DNA from: Desulfonema magnum | Lineage (GTDB): Bacteria > Desulfobacterota > Desulfobacteria > Desulfobacterales > 4be13 | Reading direction: 5' to 3' | NCBI RefSeq assembly: GCF_017377395.1 | Contig: NZ_CP061800.1 | Location: 744,001 to 808,000 of the forward strand | Length of the DNA stretch: 64,000 nucleotides | Part shown: one piece after another, positions 1-8,430 of the stretch | Position numbering within the stretch: the stretch's first letter is position 1 | Layout of the letters: each line of letters starts with the position of its first letter | The notes under the pieces: generated by a model | The model's database searches: none | Told to the model about the DNA's origin: nothing | Seen by the model: only the letters and a program-made list of their open reading frames with translations | Made by a program: the position numbers and the translations under genes

Positions 1-433
1 AAAATTTTTCAATGGTATGGCCGCATAAAAGCACAAATCTTTCGACATAATTCGCACTCAGATCGGCAATTATGTGTTCCCTTGTTCGTCTCTTTTTTTG
101 CAATATTCAGGCTTTTTCCTTTATTATCATAAGCGGCTGACGTTTGAAATAATCAGTTTTGGAAAACGCACAGCGTTTCAAAATACGGTTCACTGATTTG
201 TCAGGCTTTTTACCTGTTTTTGTGGCTTAACATCGTATCATGAAGCCTAGTATTAACCTCACCAGCGAACTTTCCCTGTGCGATGTAATTTATATCCGAA
301 TCAGAGGCATTTCCGTCAAGTTTTCATTTTACCACAAAAAAAGCCTGACTCCGAAGACCTTTTCCGTCAGGTAAAAAAACTTACAAACGCAAAAAGCCCC
401 ATGTCAGTAAGCTACGGAACCTTCTATTTCCTG
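1..433. other. AT-rich non-coding stretch at window edge
   Basis: No convincing gene is seen on either strand. The right half (about 254-349) matches, imperfectly, a second copy near 4190-4302, sharing the string AGAGGCATTTCCGTCAAG followed by an A-rich run and GCCTGACT. The left 250 bases hold nothing I recognise. Confidence 0.6.
254..349 (+). repeat. Left half of direct repeat A (partner at 4190-4302)
   Basis: The sequence around AGAGGCATTTCCGTCAAG and the following AAAAAAAGCCTGACT is repeated near 4254-4302. In the distal copy this half runs almost directly into the second half (4323-4410). Here the two halves are separated by about 1 kb containing the PIN/UPF0175 module, which suggests that the module was inserted into one copy. 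Confidence 0.6.
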
Positions 434-883
434 TTATTCTTTAGCTATTTTTAATGCCTCTCTTTTCAGCGGTTCACCAATATAAAAACTATTCCTTTCC
501 AATTCTTCTATTAACGGTTTCACCGCTTTAATTATGCCGGAATTTTTTGCCTGAAGCAACATCCCGACTGTTCCGATGACATTCAATTTCATACGTCTCG
601 CAACATTTCTTGCCTGTTTGTCATCTAAGATTATTCGCTTTCCTTTCATGCAGGCCAATGCAATTGCTTCAGCTTCGCCGGAATCCAATATCAGCTTAAG
701 AGAATATACGAGTAACGAATTATGTGGCTGCTCGACTTTGATCCAATCTTTTAAGATACCGGATTCTTTTTCAACTTCAGGCGGAATGATCACATTATCA
801 TAAAGTTTTTGCAGTATGTGTAAATGATTAATTCTTTCCAGACCGATGAGACATGTACTGTCTGCGATTATTGTTTCTTTCAA
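434..883 (-). CDS. PIN-domain toxin-like protein, DUF3368 family
   Basis: 149 residues with the layout of the DUF3368 branch of PIN-domain ribonucleases. An early Asp sits in the N-terminal strand (IIADSTCLIGL), an acidic pair lies in the middle (DSGEAEAIALA), and ILDDKQARNVA carries the C-terminal Asp residues, together making the usual acidic metal site. The start overlaps the end of the upstream UPF0175 gene by 4 nt, so the two are translationally coupled. In TA pairs of this type the PIN protein is the candidate toxin (RNA cleavage). Toxicity is inferred from family and arrangement; the reading frame looks intact. Confidence 0.85.
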   Translation of the reverse strand: MKETIIADSTCLIGLERINHLHILQKLYDNVIIPPEVEKESGILKDWIKVEQPHNSLLVYSLKLILDSGEAEAIALACMKGKRIILDDKQARNVARRMKLNVIGTVGMLLQAKNSGIIKAVKPLIEELERNSFYIGEPLKREALKIAKE

Positions 884-1104
884 AAACCAAGCTCCTCTCT
901 GAGTTCTTCAGGGGAATAGTTTATTACAGGTATCTTATAATTGCCAAGTACATCAATAAAAGCCTGCTTTGAAAATCCTGCCAATTTGGCGGCCTGACCG
1001 AGAGTTATTTTTCCGACTTCATAAAGCTTTAGTGAAAGAAGCAATTTTGCCTCGTCTTCAGATAAGCTGAAGGGTAATTCAATTTTTAAGGTGTTCACAT
1101 TCAT
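880..1104 (-). CDS. UPF0175 family antitoxin-like protein
   Basis: 74 residues matching UPF0175 small DNA-binding proteins. After a short beta-like N-terminus comes a helical segment with GKITLGQAAKLAGFSKQAFI, read as a helix-turn-helix, and a C-terminus ending in YSPEELREELGF. UPF0175 genes typically precede DUF3368 PIN genes and probably encode the antitoxin/autorepressor. It overlaps the PIN gene by 4 nt. The purine-rich AAAGGGAGATAATT just upstream of its ATG (complement of about 1104-1118) is a plausible ribosome-binding site. Confidence 0.85.
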   Translation of the reverse strand: MNVNTLKIELPFSLSEDEAKLLLSLKLYEVGKITLGQAAKLAGFSKQAFIDVLGNYKIPVINYSPEELREELGF

Positions 1105-1489
1105 AATTATCTCCCTTTAACGAGTTTTTGTCGCACTTTGCTTAATTGCAAAATTATCCCTTGCTTGATAAATACTTTGGGGACTCAGCAAAGTTTTCCG
1201 GGTCAGTCCCGAGTTTCGAAAGTTTGCCTTTCTGTTTCAGTTCCGTTAGTCTCAGACCAAAAAATTTTACTATAAATCACACAAAAGCACAACAGAAAAA
1301 GCCACTTGGCTTTAAGCAAATATCGCCCTGCATCACAAATGATCTAAACACCTTTTCGGGCATGAAGAATCTCTCTGGTAAAATTCTCACATCAATCGCT
1401 TCTTGACAAAAACTCCTGTTTTTGTCGCACGCCTTTCTACAGAAATGACCATTTTAAAACTTATAACAATCTGTTTGTAAAATGAAAAA
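1105..1489. other. Non-coding gap with right half of direct repeat A
   Basis: About 385 bases without a supported gene. Positions 1341-1423 (GGGCATGAAGAAT ... ATCAATCGCTTCTTGACA ... CTGTTTTT) match 4323-4410. An open frame across 1146-1406 runs through this repeat and has no family signature, so I do not call it. Confidence 0.55.
1341..1423 (+). repeat. Right half of direct repeat A (partner at 4323-4410)
   Basis: Shares CGGGCATGAAGAAT, CACATCAATCGCTTCTTGAC and CTGTTTTT with the distal copy. Together with the left half it brackets the PIN/UPF0175 pair; with copy B it brackets the XRE/DUF262 genes. Confidence 0.6.
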
Positions 1490-1576
1490 TTGGATAACAT
1501 ATCATTAAATATCCTGTTTTGGGATATTTTAAGCCACGCCTTATATTGCCCAGACAATCTTATAAGCAGAAAATCT

Positions 1577-1795
1577 ATGCGTCATATTTATTCCAAAAGA
1601 TATCAAAATTTTCTCAGACGACTTCGAAAAGCCAGAAAGGAAGCGGATATGACTCAGGCAGAGGTCGCTGCGGCATTAAAAAAACCACAGTCTTTTGTGT
1701 CCAAATGTGAGAGCGGGGAACGACGCGTTGATATTATTGAACTTTATGATTTTGCAATGATTTATGGGAAGCCTTTGGATTTTTTTCTGTCGTGA
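1577..1795 (+). CDS. XRE-family helix-turn-helix regulator
   Basis: From ATG 1577 this gives a 72-residue single-domain Cro/CI-type protein: RRLRKARKEADMTQAEVAAA, then KPQSFVSKCESGERRVDIIEL, ending in GKPLDFFLS. MTQAEVA and KPQSFVSKCE are the canonical two helices of the HTH. A longer frame from TTG 1490 exists, but the extra residues do not fit the family and ATG 1577 is preferred. It lies 10 bases upstream of a small unknown gene and convergent with the DUF262 gene. It may regulate this defence-like locus (inference). Confidence 0.8.
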   Translation: MRHIYSKRYQNFLRRLRKARKEADMTQAEVAAALKKPQSFVSKCESGERRVDIIELYDFAMIYGKPLDFFLS

Positions 1796-1805
1796 CGGGG
1801 ATGAG

Positions 1806-2012
1806 ATGTCTGAAATGTCTGATGATTGGCCGCCGGTAAAACAAGATAATGGGAGAAATTGGAGTAAAGCCAAACTCACGATTCTGAAATTATTATGGTC
1901 AGGTGAATGGGTGGAAGGTGCAAAAGTTTACGAAGTTACCAAGCATACATGCCGGAGTAAGAAAAAACGTCAGCAACACGAAAAGGCAAGACTACTGCTT
2001 TATGAGGATTAA
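1806..2012 (+). CDS. Small hypothetical protein after XRE gene
   Basis: 68 residues from ATG 1806, ten bases after the XRE stop, with a GGGGA run at 1797-1801 as possible ribosome-binding site. It is rich in Lys, Trp and Glu (NWSKAKLTILKLLWSGEWVE) and ends in a basic stretch RSKKKRQQHEKARLL. I recognise no domain. It may be a small partner of the XRE protein or the remaining N-terminus of a longer gene. Confidence 0.45.
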   Translation: MSEMSDDWPPVKQDNGRNWSKAKLTILKLLWSGEWVEGAKVYEVTKHTCRSKKKRQQHEKARLLLYED

Positions 2013-2052
2013 TAATCAGCTCAACGAATTCATCTCACACCTGCTCATGCGT

Positions 2053-4116
2053 TCACTCCTTATATTTAATCGTTAATTCTTCTTCAAAATCAAAAACTGT
2101 CAAAGCCTTTTTTATTTTGTCAAATTTTCCTTTACTATCCATATTGGATTCTATGAAATAAGTTTTATTAATGGGAGTCGCCTGTCTGCAACTATTCGGA
2201 TCTTTTGTAAGGCTTAACTTTTCGCTTAAATCGGAGATAAAGAATGCCTGGGGATTTGATTCGAATAAAGTCTTAATTATTTCCACATACAATTTGCTTA
2301 CTTCCGTAATTTCCAGCTTCTGGTTAAGAAAAACAGCATATTCCAACTTTTTGCCAGTAGGTTCTTCCGCATAAAAAATATTTATCTCGTTAAAATCGGT
2401 TTCTTTTTTGATTTCAACTTCTGGAAATTTCCAAATGTTCAAGAATCTTTCCTCAATAATTTGGAACCTTTTTTCAATTTCTTCTCTTCCCCATCTGTCA
2501 ATTTCGGCCAAATAGCGATTGAGCCAAAGTCTGCTGTACTTGTAACCTTGCTCCTTACCGTTGGCATTCATATCTCTCTTGGCAACAAATGCTTTATTGC
2601 CTAAGTTACCATTATTTCCTGAAAGCGTGAGATTTGCTATCGTGTTGAGATAGTTATCCTTTATGAAATTATACTCTTTTTTTCCCAATTCAATTTCCCA
2701 CTTTTGTTCAGGTTTTTGTGGAAATATATGCTCTATGGTTATGTCATTGTTTCCCTGAATTTTGACCGGTTCTTTATTTTCATGGTTTTCAAGCCTCTCC
2801 AAAAAATAGACCCTGTTTTTCGGCTTTATTCCATACATATCTTTTTTTTTGAGAGCATTTATTACTTCAGTATTCCGTGGAAACCTTTGGTTGCCTTTTT
2901 TGTTTAGCAAGGCCAACTGAATTGAGGTTAAATATTTTTCAGAATCAACATCTTCATAAAGCCGCATAAAAATTTTATTCAATGCGCTTGTAGGTAACCC
3001 TACAATAAATCTTCTCCATGTGAATGATTGAATCAGCTCCAATACATCTGTAAATGTTTCTTTGGATATTACACCAGCTAAATAGTCTTCATAGACTTTA
3101 AGCAAAAAAGGATAAGCAACATTTATTTCCAGCCGGTTGATATATTCCAGTTGAAGCCTGATATTTTTGTCAGACTCATTTTTCGGATTAAGTAACCTGC
3201 TGTAATATTTAGCTGACTTTTTAATAGGACTGAGATTCTGTTCTAATACTTCAACGGTTGATGTCTCATACTTTCGCTTGAACTCCTCATATACTTTGTT
3301 TTTATTGGGAATCTTTTTGTTTTCAAGAGTGAGATAATCCCTGATGAAATCAGAAACTTTGCTTGAATTTGTTGACTCATCTTTCGCAAAATTTTCAATT
3401 CGTTTCCAATAGTTTTCGTATATCCGATTTTGTGATTTTCTGTTAAGCCCCATTAATATATAGTTTCTTATAAGATCCGCCTGTGTTAGTTCCAACCCTG
3501 TGGAATTAAGGCTTTCAAATATTCTTTGCGGATTATCTTTCTCCCTGTCAAGAGAGATTTCAACAAACATCAACTTGCCCAGTCCCTTTATAATAGCCTC
3601 ATGGTTTTTCTCAGATATTATTGAGTCAAAATAATTGAAATTATCTAACAAACGAGAAAAATCTGAATATTCTTCCTGTTTGTCGTTGCGTATGAGATAT
3701 TTTAAAACTCTGTCATTATTTTCCGTAGGTCTTAATTTAAGCTTTTCTTCATCGTTGGCAAATTTATTTATTAGGTATGTTTCATTTATCTGATTCGCCA
3801 AAAAATCGTTTCCAATCTCCATAGCTAATCTATAAATGGCTAAATAAATCAGGGTTACAGTTGTCAATCTTTGCTGTCCGTCAATTATGGTCAGTTCCTT
3901 AATTCCCGAAGCGGAGTAAACATCATCATGCACATAGACAATGCTTCCAATAAAATGAGCATTCAGTTTGTCACTCGTGCCAATAAAAAGTATGTCATTT
4001 AAAAGTTGTCGGCATTGAGAAAGAGTCCAGTCGTAATTCCTTTGATAAACTGGAATTACAAATTGTATGTTATATTCAGATAAGAATCTGTTTAAATTTA
4101 CTTCGTTTGCTTTCAT
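2053..4116 (-). CDS. DUF262/DUF1524 (GmrSD-like) restriction-type protein
   Basis: 687 residues. The N-terminal DUF262 domain carries IPVYQRNYDW and the diagnostic IIDGQQRLTT (about residue 80), the ParB/sulfiredoxin-like nucleotide-handling motif of GmrS. The C-terminal part carries ITIEHIFPQKPEQKW followed by NTIANLTL, the DUF1524 His-Me/HNH nuclease signature of GmrD. Single-chain GmrSD enzymes are type IV restriction systems against modified (for example glucosylated) phage DNA, and BrxU is a related example. The gene stands alone, convergent with the XRE/small gene pair. Length and both motifs suggest it is intact. The specific DNA target is unknown. Confidence 0.88.
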   Translation of the reverse strand: MKANEVNLNRFLSEYNIQFVIPVYQRNYDWTLSQCRQLLNDILFIGTSDKLNAHFIGSIVYVHDDVYSASGIKELTIIDGQQRLTTVTLIYLAIYRLAMEIGNDFLANQINETYLINKFANDEEKLKLRPTENNDRVLKYLIRNDKQEEYSDFSRLLDNFNYFDSIISEKNHEAIIKGLGKLMFVEISLDREKDNPQRIFESLNSTGLELTQADLIRNYILMGLNRKSQNRIYENYWKRIENFAKDESTNSSKVSDFIRDYLTLENKKIPNKNKVYEEFKRKYETSTVEVLEQNLSPIKKSAKYYSRLLNPKNESDKNIRLQLEYINRLEINVAYPFLLKVYEDYLAGVISKETFTDVLELIQSFTWRRFIVGLPTSALNKIFMRLYEDVDSEKYLTSIQLALLNKKGNQRFPRNTEVINALKKKDMYGIKPKNRVYFLERLENHENKEPVKIQGNNDITIEHIFPQKPEQKWEIELGKKEYNFIKDNYLNTIANLTLSGNNGNLGNKAFVAKRDMNANGKEQGYKYSRLWLNRYLAEIDRWGREEIEKRFQIIEERFLNIWKFPEVEIKKETDFNEINIFYAEEPTGKKLEYAVFLNQKLEITEVSKLYVEIIKTLFESNPQAFFISDLSEKLSLTKDPNSCRQATPINKTYFIESNMDSKGKFDKIKKALTVFDFEEELTIKYKE

Positions 4117-4189
4117 ATTTTATTATCTCACTTGGTTAATGGGAGAAAAAACAAGCCTCCGGCAGTTGCTGAACTATTTTAACATGTTA

Positions 4190-4410
4190 ACAATAAGCTC
4201 ATCGGCGAGCCTTTTCCGTCCGATATGGCGACAAGTTGTATTTTATATTCGATCAGAGGCATTTCCGTCAAGCTTTTATTTTAAAGCAAAAAGAGCCTGA
4301 CTTTCAGTTTTTTTCCTTCAAATGATTCTGCACAAGACTTTTTTTCGGGCATGAAGAATATCTCTTCAAATTTGCACATCAATCGCTTCTTGACAAAAAC
4401 GTCTGTTTTT
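4190..4410 (+). repeat. Direct repeat B, contiguous copy
   Basis: Contains both halves found separately at 254-349 and 1341-1423 with only a short spacer between them. It therefore looks like the uninterrupted form of the repeat. It lies upstream of the DUF262 gene. Confidence 0.55.
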
Positions 4411-4426
4411 GGATATTGTGATTTCC

Positions 4427-4498
4427 ACACGGATTATGGGTAAGAAAGGGATTTCAGATGAGAAGTCAGATAATCCTTTTCTTACCCATAATCCGTGT
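4427..4498. repeat. Long perfect inverted repeat upstream of iorA
   Basis: Arms of 21 bases (starting ACACGGATTATGGGTAAG) at 4427-4447 and 4478-4498 are exact complements around a 30-base loop that also partly pairs. There is no T tract. It could be a stable leader hairpin, a terminator for read-through, or the relic of a small mobile element. Confidence 0.6.
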
Positions 4499-4619
4499 AG
4501 ATAATAATCAAAAATCAGAGTTGCGGGCAGCTTTGGCAGTTTGACAAGAAGCAGCTCATATCTCTTGGCTTATAAGGCCGGGGCTTTGTTCCGAAGTTCC
4601 GGCTTTTTTTAATGAATAA

Positions 4620-4626
4620 CGGAGGA
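4620..4626 (+). promoter_or_regulatory. Strong Shine-Dalgarno that fixes a TTG start for iorA
   Basis: CGGAGGA lies 5-7 bases before TTG 4632. The only ATG nearby (4628) is followed at once by a stop codon, so TTG is the start supported by the sequence. Confidence 0.7.
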
Positions 4627-4631
4627 ATGAA

Positions 4632-6458
4632 TTGAACACACGACAACTGATGCTGGGCAATGAAGCCATTGCACGGGGACTGGTGGAAAACGGCTGTGCC
4701 ATGGCAACGTCATATCCCGGAACCCCGGCTTCTGAGATTCTGTTTTCAGTGGTTTCCCAGCAAAAAGAGAACAACATATCCATGCACACCCAGTGGGCTG
4801 TGAACGAAAAGATCGCGTTTGAAATTGCCTATGCAGGAAGCATGACCGGCTTACGCGCTGCCGTGAGCATGAAACAGGTGGGCTTAAATGTCGCATCGGA
4901 CCCCCTTATGAGCGCGGCATACATGGGCACAAAAGGCGGTTTTATCATAATCAGTGCGGATGACCCCGGGCCTCACTCTTCACAGACCGAACAGGACAGC
5001 CGCCTCATGGCAATGATGGCAAAAATCCCGGTGCTGGATCCGGATACCCCGGAACAGGCAAAAGACATGGTGGCGCTGGGTTATGAACTCTCTGAAAAAT
5101 TTGAGATTCCCGTGATGCTTCGTCCCACCACAAGGGTCTGTCATGCCCGCCAGGATATTCTGACCGGGGAAATTGTTCCACGTGGAACAATGGCAGATTT
5201 TGAAAAAGATCCAGGACGATGGGCCGCAACCCCCAAATTTCGCTATCATCTTCATGGTGAACTGGAAAAGAAACTGGCAGCCATTTCCGCCCATGAAAAA
5301 ACAGCTCCGGTTCGGTTAAATCCCGGGGCAGATTCATCTAAGGCAGTGGTGGTATCCGGTGTCGCGGCCGCACATGCAAAGGAGATCATCAAAGACCTGA
5401 ATTTGTGGGATGAGATGCCGCTGTATCAGGTGCTTCAGCCCTATCCCCTGCACAGTGAATTTATCTCCCATCTCACAGACACATATGATGACATTCTGGT
5501 GATTGAAGAAAGCACCGGTGTCATTGAAATGCAGATTGCGGACCGGCATCGTGTAAAAGGAAAACTGACAAATTTTGTCCCAAAGGTCGGGGAGCTGCTC
5601 CCTGAAAACATACAGGATATTATCAGCGAATTTGCCGGTGTGTCGTCAGAAAGCGTGAGTTTGTCCCCTGCCCCGGGAAGACGGCCCACGCTGTGTGCGG
5701 GATGTCCCCACAGAGCCAGTTTTTTTGCCATCAAGAAAGCCGCAAAAAAAGGCATTTACACCAGTGATATCGGATGTTACACTCTGGGACTGAACCTGGG
5801 TGCGGTGGACACGGTGCTTTGCATGGGAGCGGCCATCAGTCAGGCAGCAGGATTTTATCATGCCTATAAAAATCAGGAAAAGCGGCCCGATATTGTGGCG
5901 ACCATTGGGGATTCCACGTTTTTTCACGCAGGTGTTCCCGCGCTGATTGATGCTGTTGTTCAGAATGTGCGCTTTGTGCTGGTGATCTTAGATAACCGAA
6001 CCACGGCCATGACCGGGAACCAGCCCACACCTGCCACGGGCGTTGGCGCATGCGGTGAGCCGCTTGAGAATGTGGATATTGCGCCGATAGTTCAAGGATG
6101 CGGCGTGAAATTTTGCAAGCAGGCTGATCCGTATCAGTTGAATGATTTTATTGCGTTGCTGAAAGAGGCTGTGGCATACAGCAAAGAAAACGGCCCGGCT
6201 GTGGTCATTGCAAGACATCCCTGCATCCTTGACAGGTTCCGGAAAGATGAGCAGCATCAGCCCGTGCCAGTTGAAATTACCGACACCTGTGACGGGTGCG
6301 GATACTGTGTGAAACATTTTGAATGCCCTGCCCTGATTTTAGATGAAGAGGAAGAACGGGTGCATATTGATTCCATTTTGTGCAGCGGGTGCGGGGTGTG
6401 TGTGCATGTGTGTCCGAAAGATTCTATACAACCACTTCTTATGCCAGCCCAAAAATAG
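4632..6458 (+). CDS. iorA: Indolepyruvate:ferredoxin oxidoreductase, alpha subunit
   Basis: 608 residues, the usual length of IorA. It oxidatively decarboxylates aryl-pyruvates to aryl-acetyl-CoA, passing electrons to ferredoxin. The N-terminal pyrimidine-binding domain has the family's GNEAIARGLVENG and SYPGTPASEI. The TPP/Mg domain has CAGCPHR, the core GDSTFFHAGVPALI and VILDNRTTAMTGNQ. The C-terminus has two 4Fe-4S motifs, CDGCGYC with a following CP (about residue 555) and CSGCGVCVHVCP (about 586-595). The usual partner iorB is not adjacent but about 2.9 kb downstream behind accessory genes, so coupled expression is probably broken or altered. Confidence 0.95.
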   Translation: MNTRQLMLGNEAIARGLVENGCAMATSYPGTPASEILFSVVSQQKENNISMHTQWAVNEKIAFEIAYAGSMTGLRAAVSMKQVGLNVASDPLMSAAYMGTKGGFIIISADDPGPHSSQTEQDSRLMAMMAKIPVLDPDTPEQAKDMVALGYELSEKFEIPVMLRPTTRVCHARQDILTGEIVPRGTMADFEKDPGRWAATPKFRYHLHGELEKKLAAISAHEKTAPVRLNPGADSSKAVVVSGVAAAHAKEIIKDLNLWDEMPLYQVLQPYPLHSEFISHLTDTYDDILVIEESTGVIEMQIADRHRVKGKLTNFVPKVGELLPENIQDIISEFAGVSSESVSLSPAPGRRPTLCAGCPHRASFFAIKKAAKKGIYTSDIGCYTLGLNLGAVDTVLCMGAAISQAAGFYHAYKNQEKRPDIVATIGDSTFFHAGVPALIDAVVQNVRFVLVILDNRTTAMTGNQPTPATGVGACGEPLENVDIAPIVQGCGVKFCKQADPYQLNDFIALLKEAVAYSKENGPAVVIARHPCILDRFRKDEQHQPVPVEITDTCDGCGYCVKHFECPALILDEEEERVHIDSILCSGCGVCVHVCPKDSIQPLLMPAQK

Positions 6459-6492
6459 AAAAAATTCATTTTGAGAATGAAAAACATCAAAC

Positions 6493-6619
6493 GGCATCTT
6501 TCACAAAAGCTGAAAAGTAGTTTACACTTTTTCCGATCTGTAAAACAATCTTGCAAATTGTTTCAAACAATTTGCAAAATTGTTTTACAGAAAGTGCAAA
6601 CTGACAAATGAAGAATGTC
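6493..6619. mobile_element. MITE-like inverted-repeat element, family 1 copy A
   Basis: The left end GGCATCTTTCA ... AGTAGTTTACACTTT and the right end AAAGTGCAAACTGACAAATG...AAGAATG are inverted partners. The same ends occur at 48403-48724 (GGCATCCTTCA ... TACTTTACACTTT, and AAAGTGTAAACTACTAAATG...AAGGATGCC). The interior here is a long hairpin (6539-6591) starting CTGTAAAACAAT. No ORF is present, so it would be non-autonomous. It lies directly before brnT and may supply or interrupt its promoter. Confidence 0.6.
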
Positions 6620-6941
6620 AAAAAATGAAACGGACTTTCAGTTGAAATATCACTTTGAATGGGATAAAAACAAAGCTAAAGGAAATAAACGAAAACATAA
6701 AATCGGTTTTCAGCGTGCTGTAACTGTTTTCCGTGATCACTATATGATCTCAATATTTGATGATGAACACAGTGAAACCGAAGATCGCTGGATAACACTG
6801 GGAACAGATGAGACCGGTGTACTGATTGTTATCTCACATACTTTTCATAAAATATCCTCTTCACAATGCAATATCCGTATTATATCGGCATGTAAAGCAA
6901 CAAAAACTGAAACAAACCAATACAAGGAATCAATCCTATGA
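6615..6941 (+). CDS. brnT: BrnT-family toxin
   Basis: 108 residues. The BrnT (DUF497) pattern is clear: FEWDKNKAKGNKRKHKIGF, then AVTVFRD, EDRWITLG and the strand VLIVISHTF, followed by a variable tail containing IRIISACKATKTE (family form IRIISAR...). BrnT is a type II RNase toxin (RelE-like fold) neutralised by BrnA. The 4-nt overlap with the following brnA-like gene gives the toxin-first order typical of brnTA. The start lies inside the right end of the preceding MITE-like element, so expression may come from within it. Residues between SHTF and IRII are a little divergent, so activity is uncertain. Confidence 0.85.
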   Translation: MSKNETDFQLKYHFEWDKNKAKGNKRKHKIGFQRAVTVFRDHYMISIFDDEHSETEDRWITLGTDETGVLIVISHTFHKISSSQCNIRIISACKATKTETNQYKESIL

Positions 6942-7177
6942 AAGAAGAATACGATTTTTCAAAAGGTGAGCGCGGCAAGTTCTATCATCCTGATGCAGAA
7001 TTCGATATACCTGTCTATCTGGAGCCGGATATAGCTGAATATATAAAAGCAATAGCGTCAAAAAAAAATACTGATATAAATGAAATTGTTAATGACTGGC
7101 TCAGAAAAAATATTGCATTAATACAAAGTGCAAATGAAAAATCTGGCCCGCCGTTGCACTCGGATGATATAACCTGA
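6938..7177 (+). CDS. brnA: BrnA-like ribbon-helix-helix antitoxin
   Basis: 79 residues: an N-terminal acidic linker (DFSKGERGKFYHPDAEFDIP), then VYLEPDIAEYIKAIASKKNTDINEIVNDWLRKNI. That segment is the short strand plus two helices of a CopG/BrnA-type ribbon-helix-helix domain. It starts inside the end of brnT (ATGA overlap). It is expected to bind BrnT and repress the operon. The family call is from context plus the RHH pattern. Confidence 0.8.
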   Translation: MKEEYDFSKGERGKFYHPDAEFDIPVYLEPDIAEYIKAIASKKNTDINEIVNDWLRKNIALIQSANEKSGPPLHSDDIT

Positions 7178-7302
7178 TTTGATGCAATTAGCACCCTGCC
7201 TGCTGAAAAGCTGCGTTAAGGAAAAAGGAAGCCCATCCTTAATAACATCAAACAGTGTGAGGGCTGTCAGCACCAAGATGGCTGGGAACCAGAGATGGTG
7301 AT

Positions 7303-8430
7303 ATGGCTGAACTACTGATAAAAAGAATGTTTGTTATGACAAATAAAATGGAAAAACTAATTGAAGAAGTTGAGGAAAGGGCTCGGGAATATCAAACAGA
7401 GTTCTATGTAATGTCCGTTGGTGAATTGATGAATTTGTACCGCGACGATGAGATTATCATCAACCCTGATTTCCAGGGGTATTTCAGATGGACAAATACC
7501 CAAAAGACAAGGCTTGTGGAATCCTTTTTGCTGGGAATTCCCATTCCGTCTTTGTTTGTTTTTGAAAGAGAAGATGGAATATGGGAATTGGTTGACGGGT
7601 TACAGAGATTTTCAACAATATTACAATTTGCTGGTCTTCTTAAAGGATATCCTCCCTTGATTTTGGAATCAACAAAATATCTGCCAAGTCTTGAAGGGAC
7701 TGTTTGGGAGGATGAAAAAGACGGAACAAACAGTCTGCCGCCAAAACTCAAATTAAGCTTTAAAAGAACCAGAGTGGATTTTACCATCATCAAAAAAGAA
7801 TCCGGTGATGATGCAAAATTTGAGGTATTCCGAAGGCTGAACACAGGCGGCTCATTTGCCTCAGATCAGGAAATCAGGAATTGCACCCTGGTGATGATGA
7901 ACAAAGACATCCATAACTGGTTTCAGGAATTGGCAAATGATCAGAATTTTTCTGATGTGATTTCCATCACCCAGAGGCTTATTGATGAACAATATCATGT
8001 TGAATTGGTTTTAAGATATCTGGCTTGTTGTCATTATCCTTACAATCGCCAAAAGGATGTCCGGGATTATCTCACTGATGCAATGGAATATATTTTAAAG
8101 TCAGACACTTTTGACTTTCAATCAGAAAAAGAAAAGTTTGAGAAGATATTTACCTTGCTGAATAATGCTTTGGGCGAAGATGCTTTTAAAAAATTTGATG
8201 GGAAAAGATTTAAGGGAAAATTTTTAGAATCTGCTTATGAAGCAATAACAGTGGGACTGGGAACTAGCTCAGATGATTATGAGACAGGTCAGGATGAAGA
8301 ACTGGTCATTCAGAAAATCCAAAACCTCTGGAAAAATAAAGATTTTTTAAACAGCATAGGGTCAGGTACGAATGCCAAAGTCAGATTGCCTCGGATCATT
8401 CCATTTGCCAAATCATATTTCAAAAAATGA
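7303..8430 (+). CDS. DUF262 (GmrS-like) protein
   Basis: 375 residues. The N-terminal half is a clear DUF262 domain: INPDFQGYFRWTNTQKTRLVESFLLGIPIPSLFVFE, then WELVDGLQRFSTIL (DGLQR in place of the commoner DGQQR), and later FEVFRRLNTGG. No C-terminal HNH (DUF1524) domain is present, so it is the split, GmrS-only type. It overlaps the next gene, a HEPN-family ORF, by 4 nt, and the two probably form one system. ATG 7303 is used, but ATG 7336 is an alternative start and neither has a strong ribosome-binding site. Confidence 0.85.
   Translation: MAELLIKRMFVMTNKMEKLIEEVEERAREYQTEFYVMSVGELMNLYRDDEIIINPDFQGYFRWTNTQKTRLVESFLLGIPIPSLFVFEREDGIWELVDGLQRFSTILQFAGLLKGYPPLILESTKYLPSLEGTVWEDEKDGTNSLPPKLKLSFKRTRVDFTIIKKESGDDAKFEVFRRLNTGGSFASDQEIRNCTLVMMNKDIHNWFQELANDQNFSDVISITQRLIDEQYHVELVLRYLACCHYPYNRQKDVRDYLTDAMEYILKSDTFDFQSEKEKFEKIFTLLNNALGEDAFKKFDGKRFKGKFLESAYEAITVGLGTSSDDYETGQDEELVIQKIQNLWKNKDFLNSIGSGTNAKVRLPRIIPFAKSYFKK

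Noticed and set aside
1146..1406. Protein gene on plus strand
   Set aside because: Spans a non-coding repeat also present at 4323-4410, no homologous frame there and no family signature.
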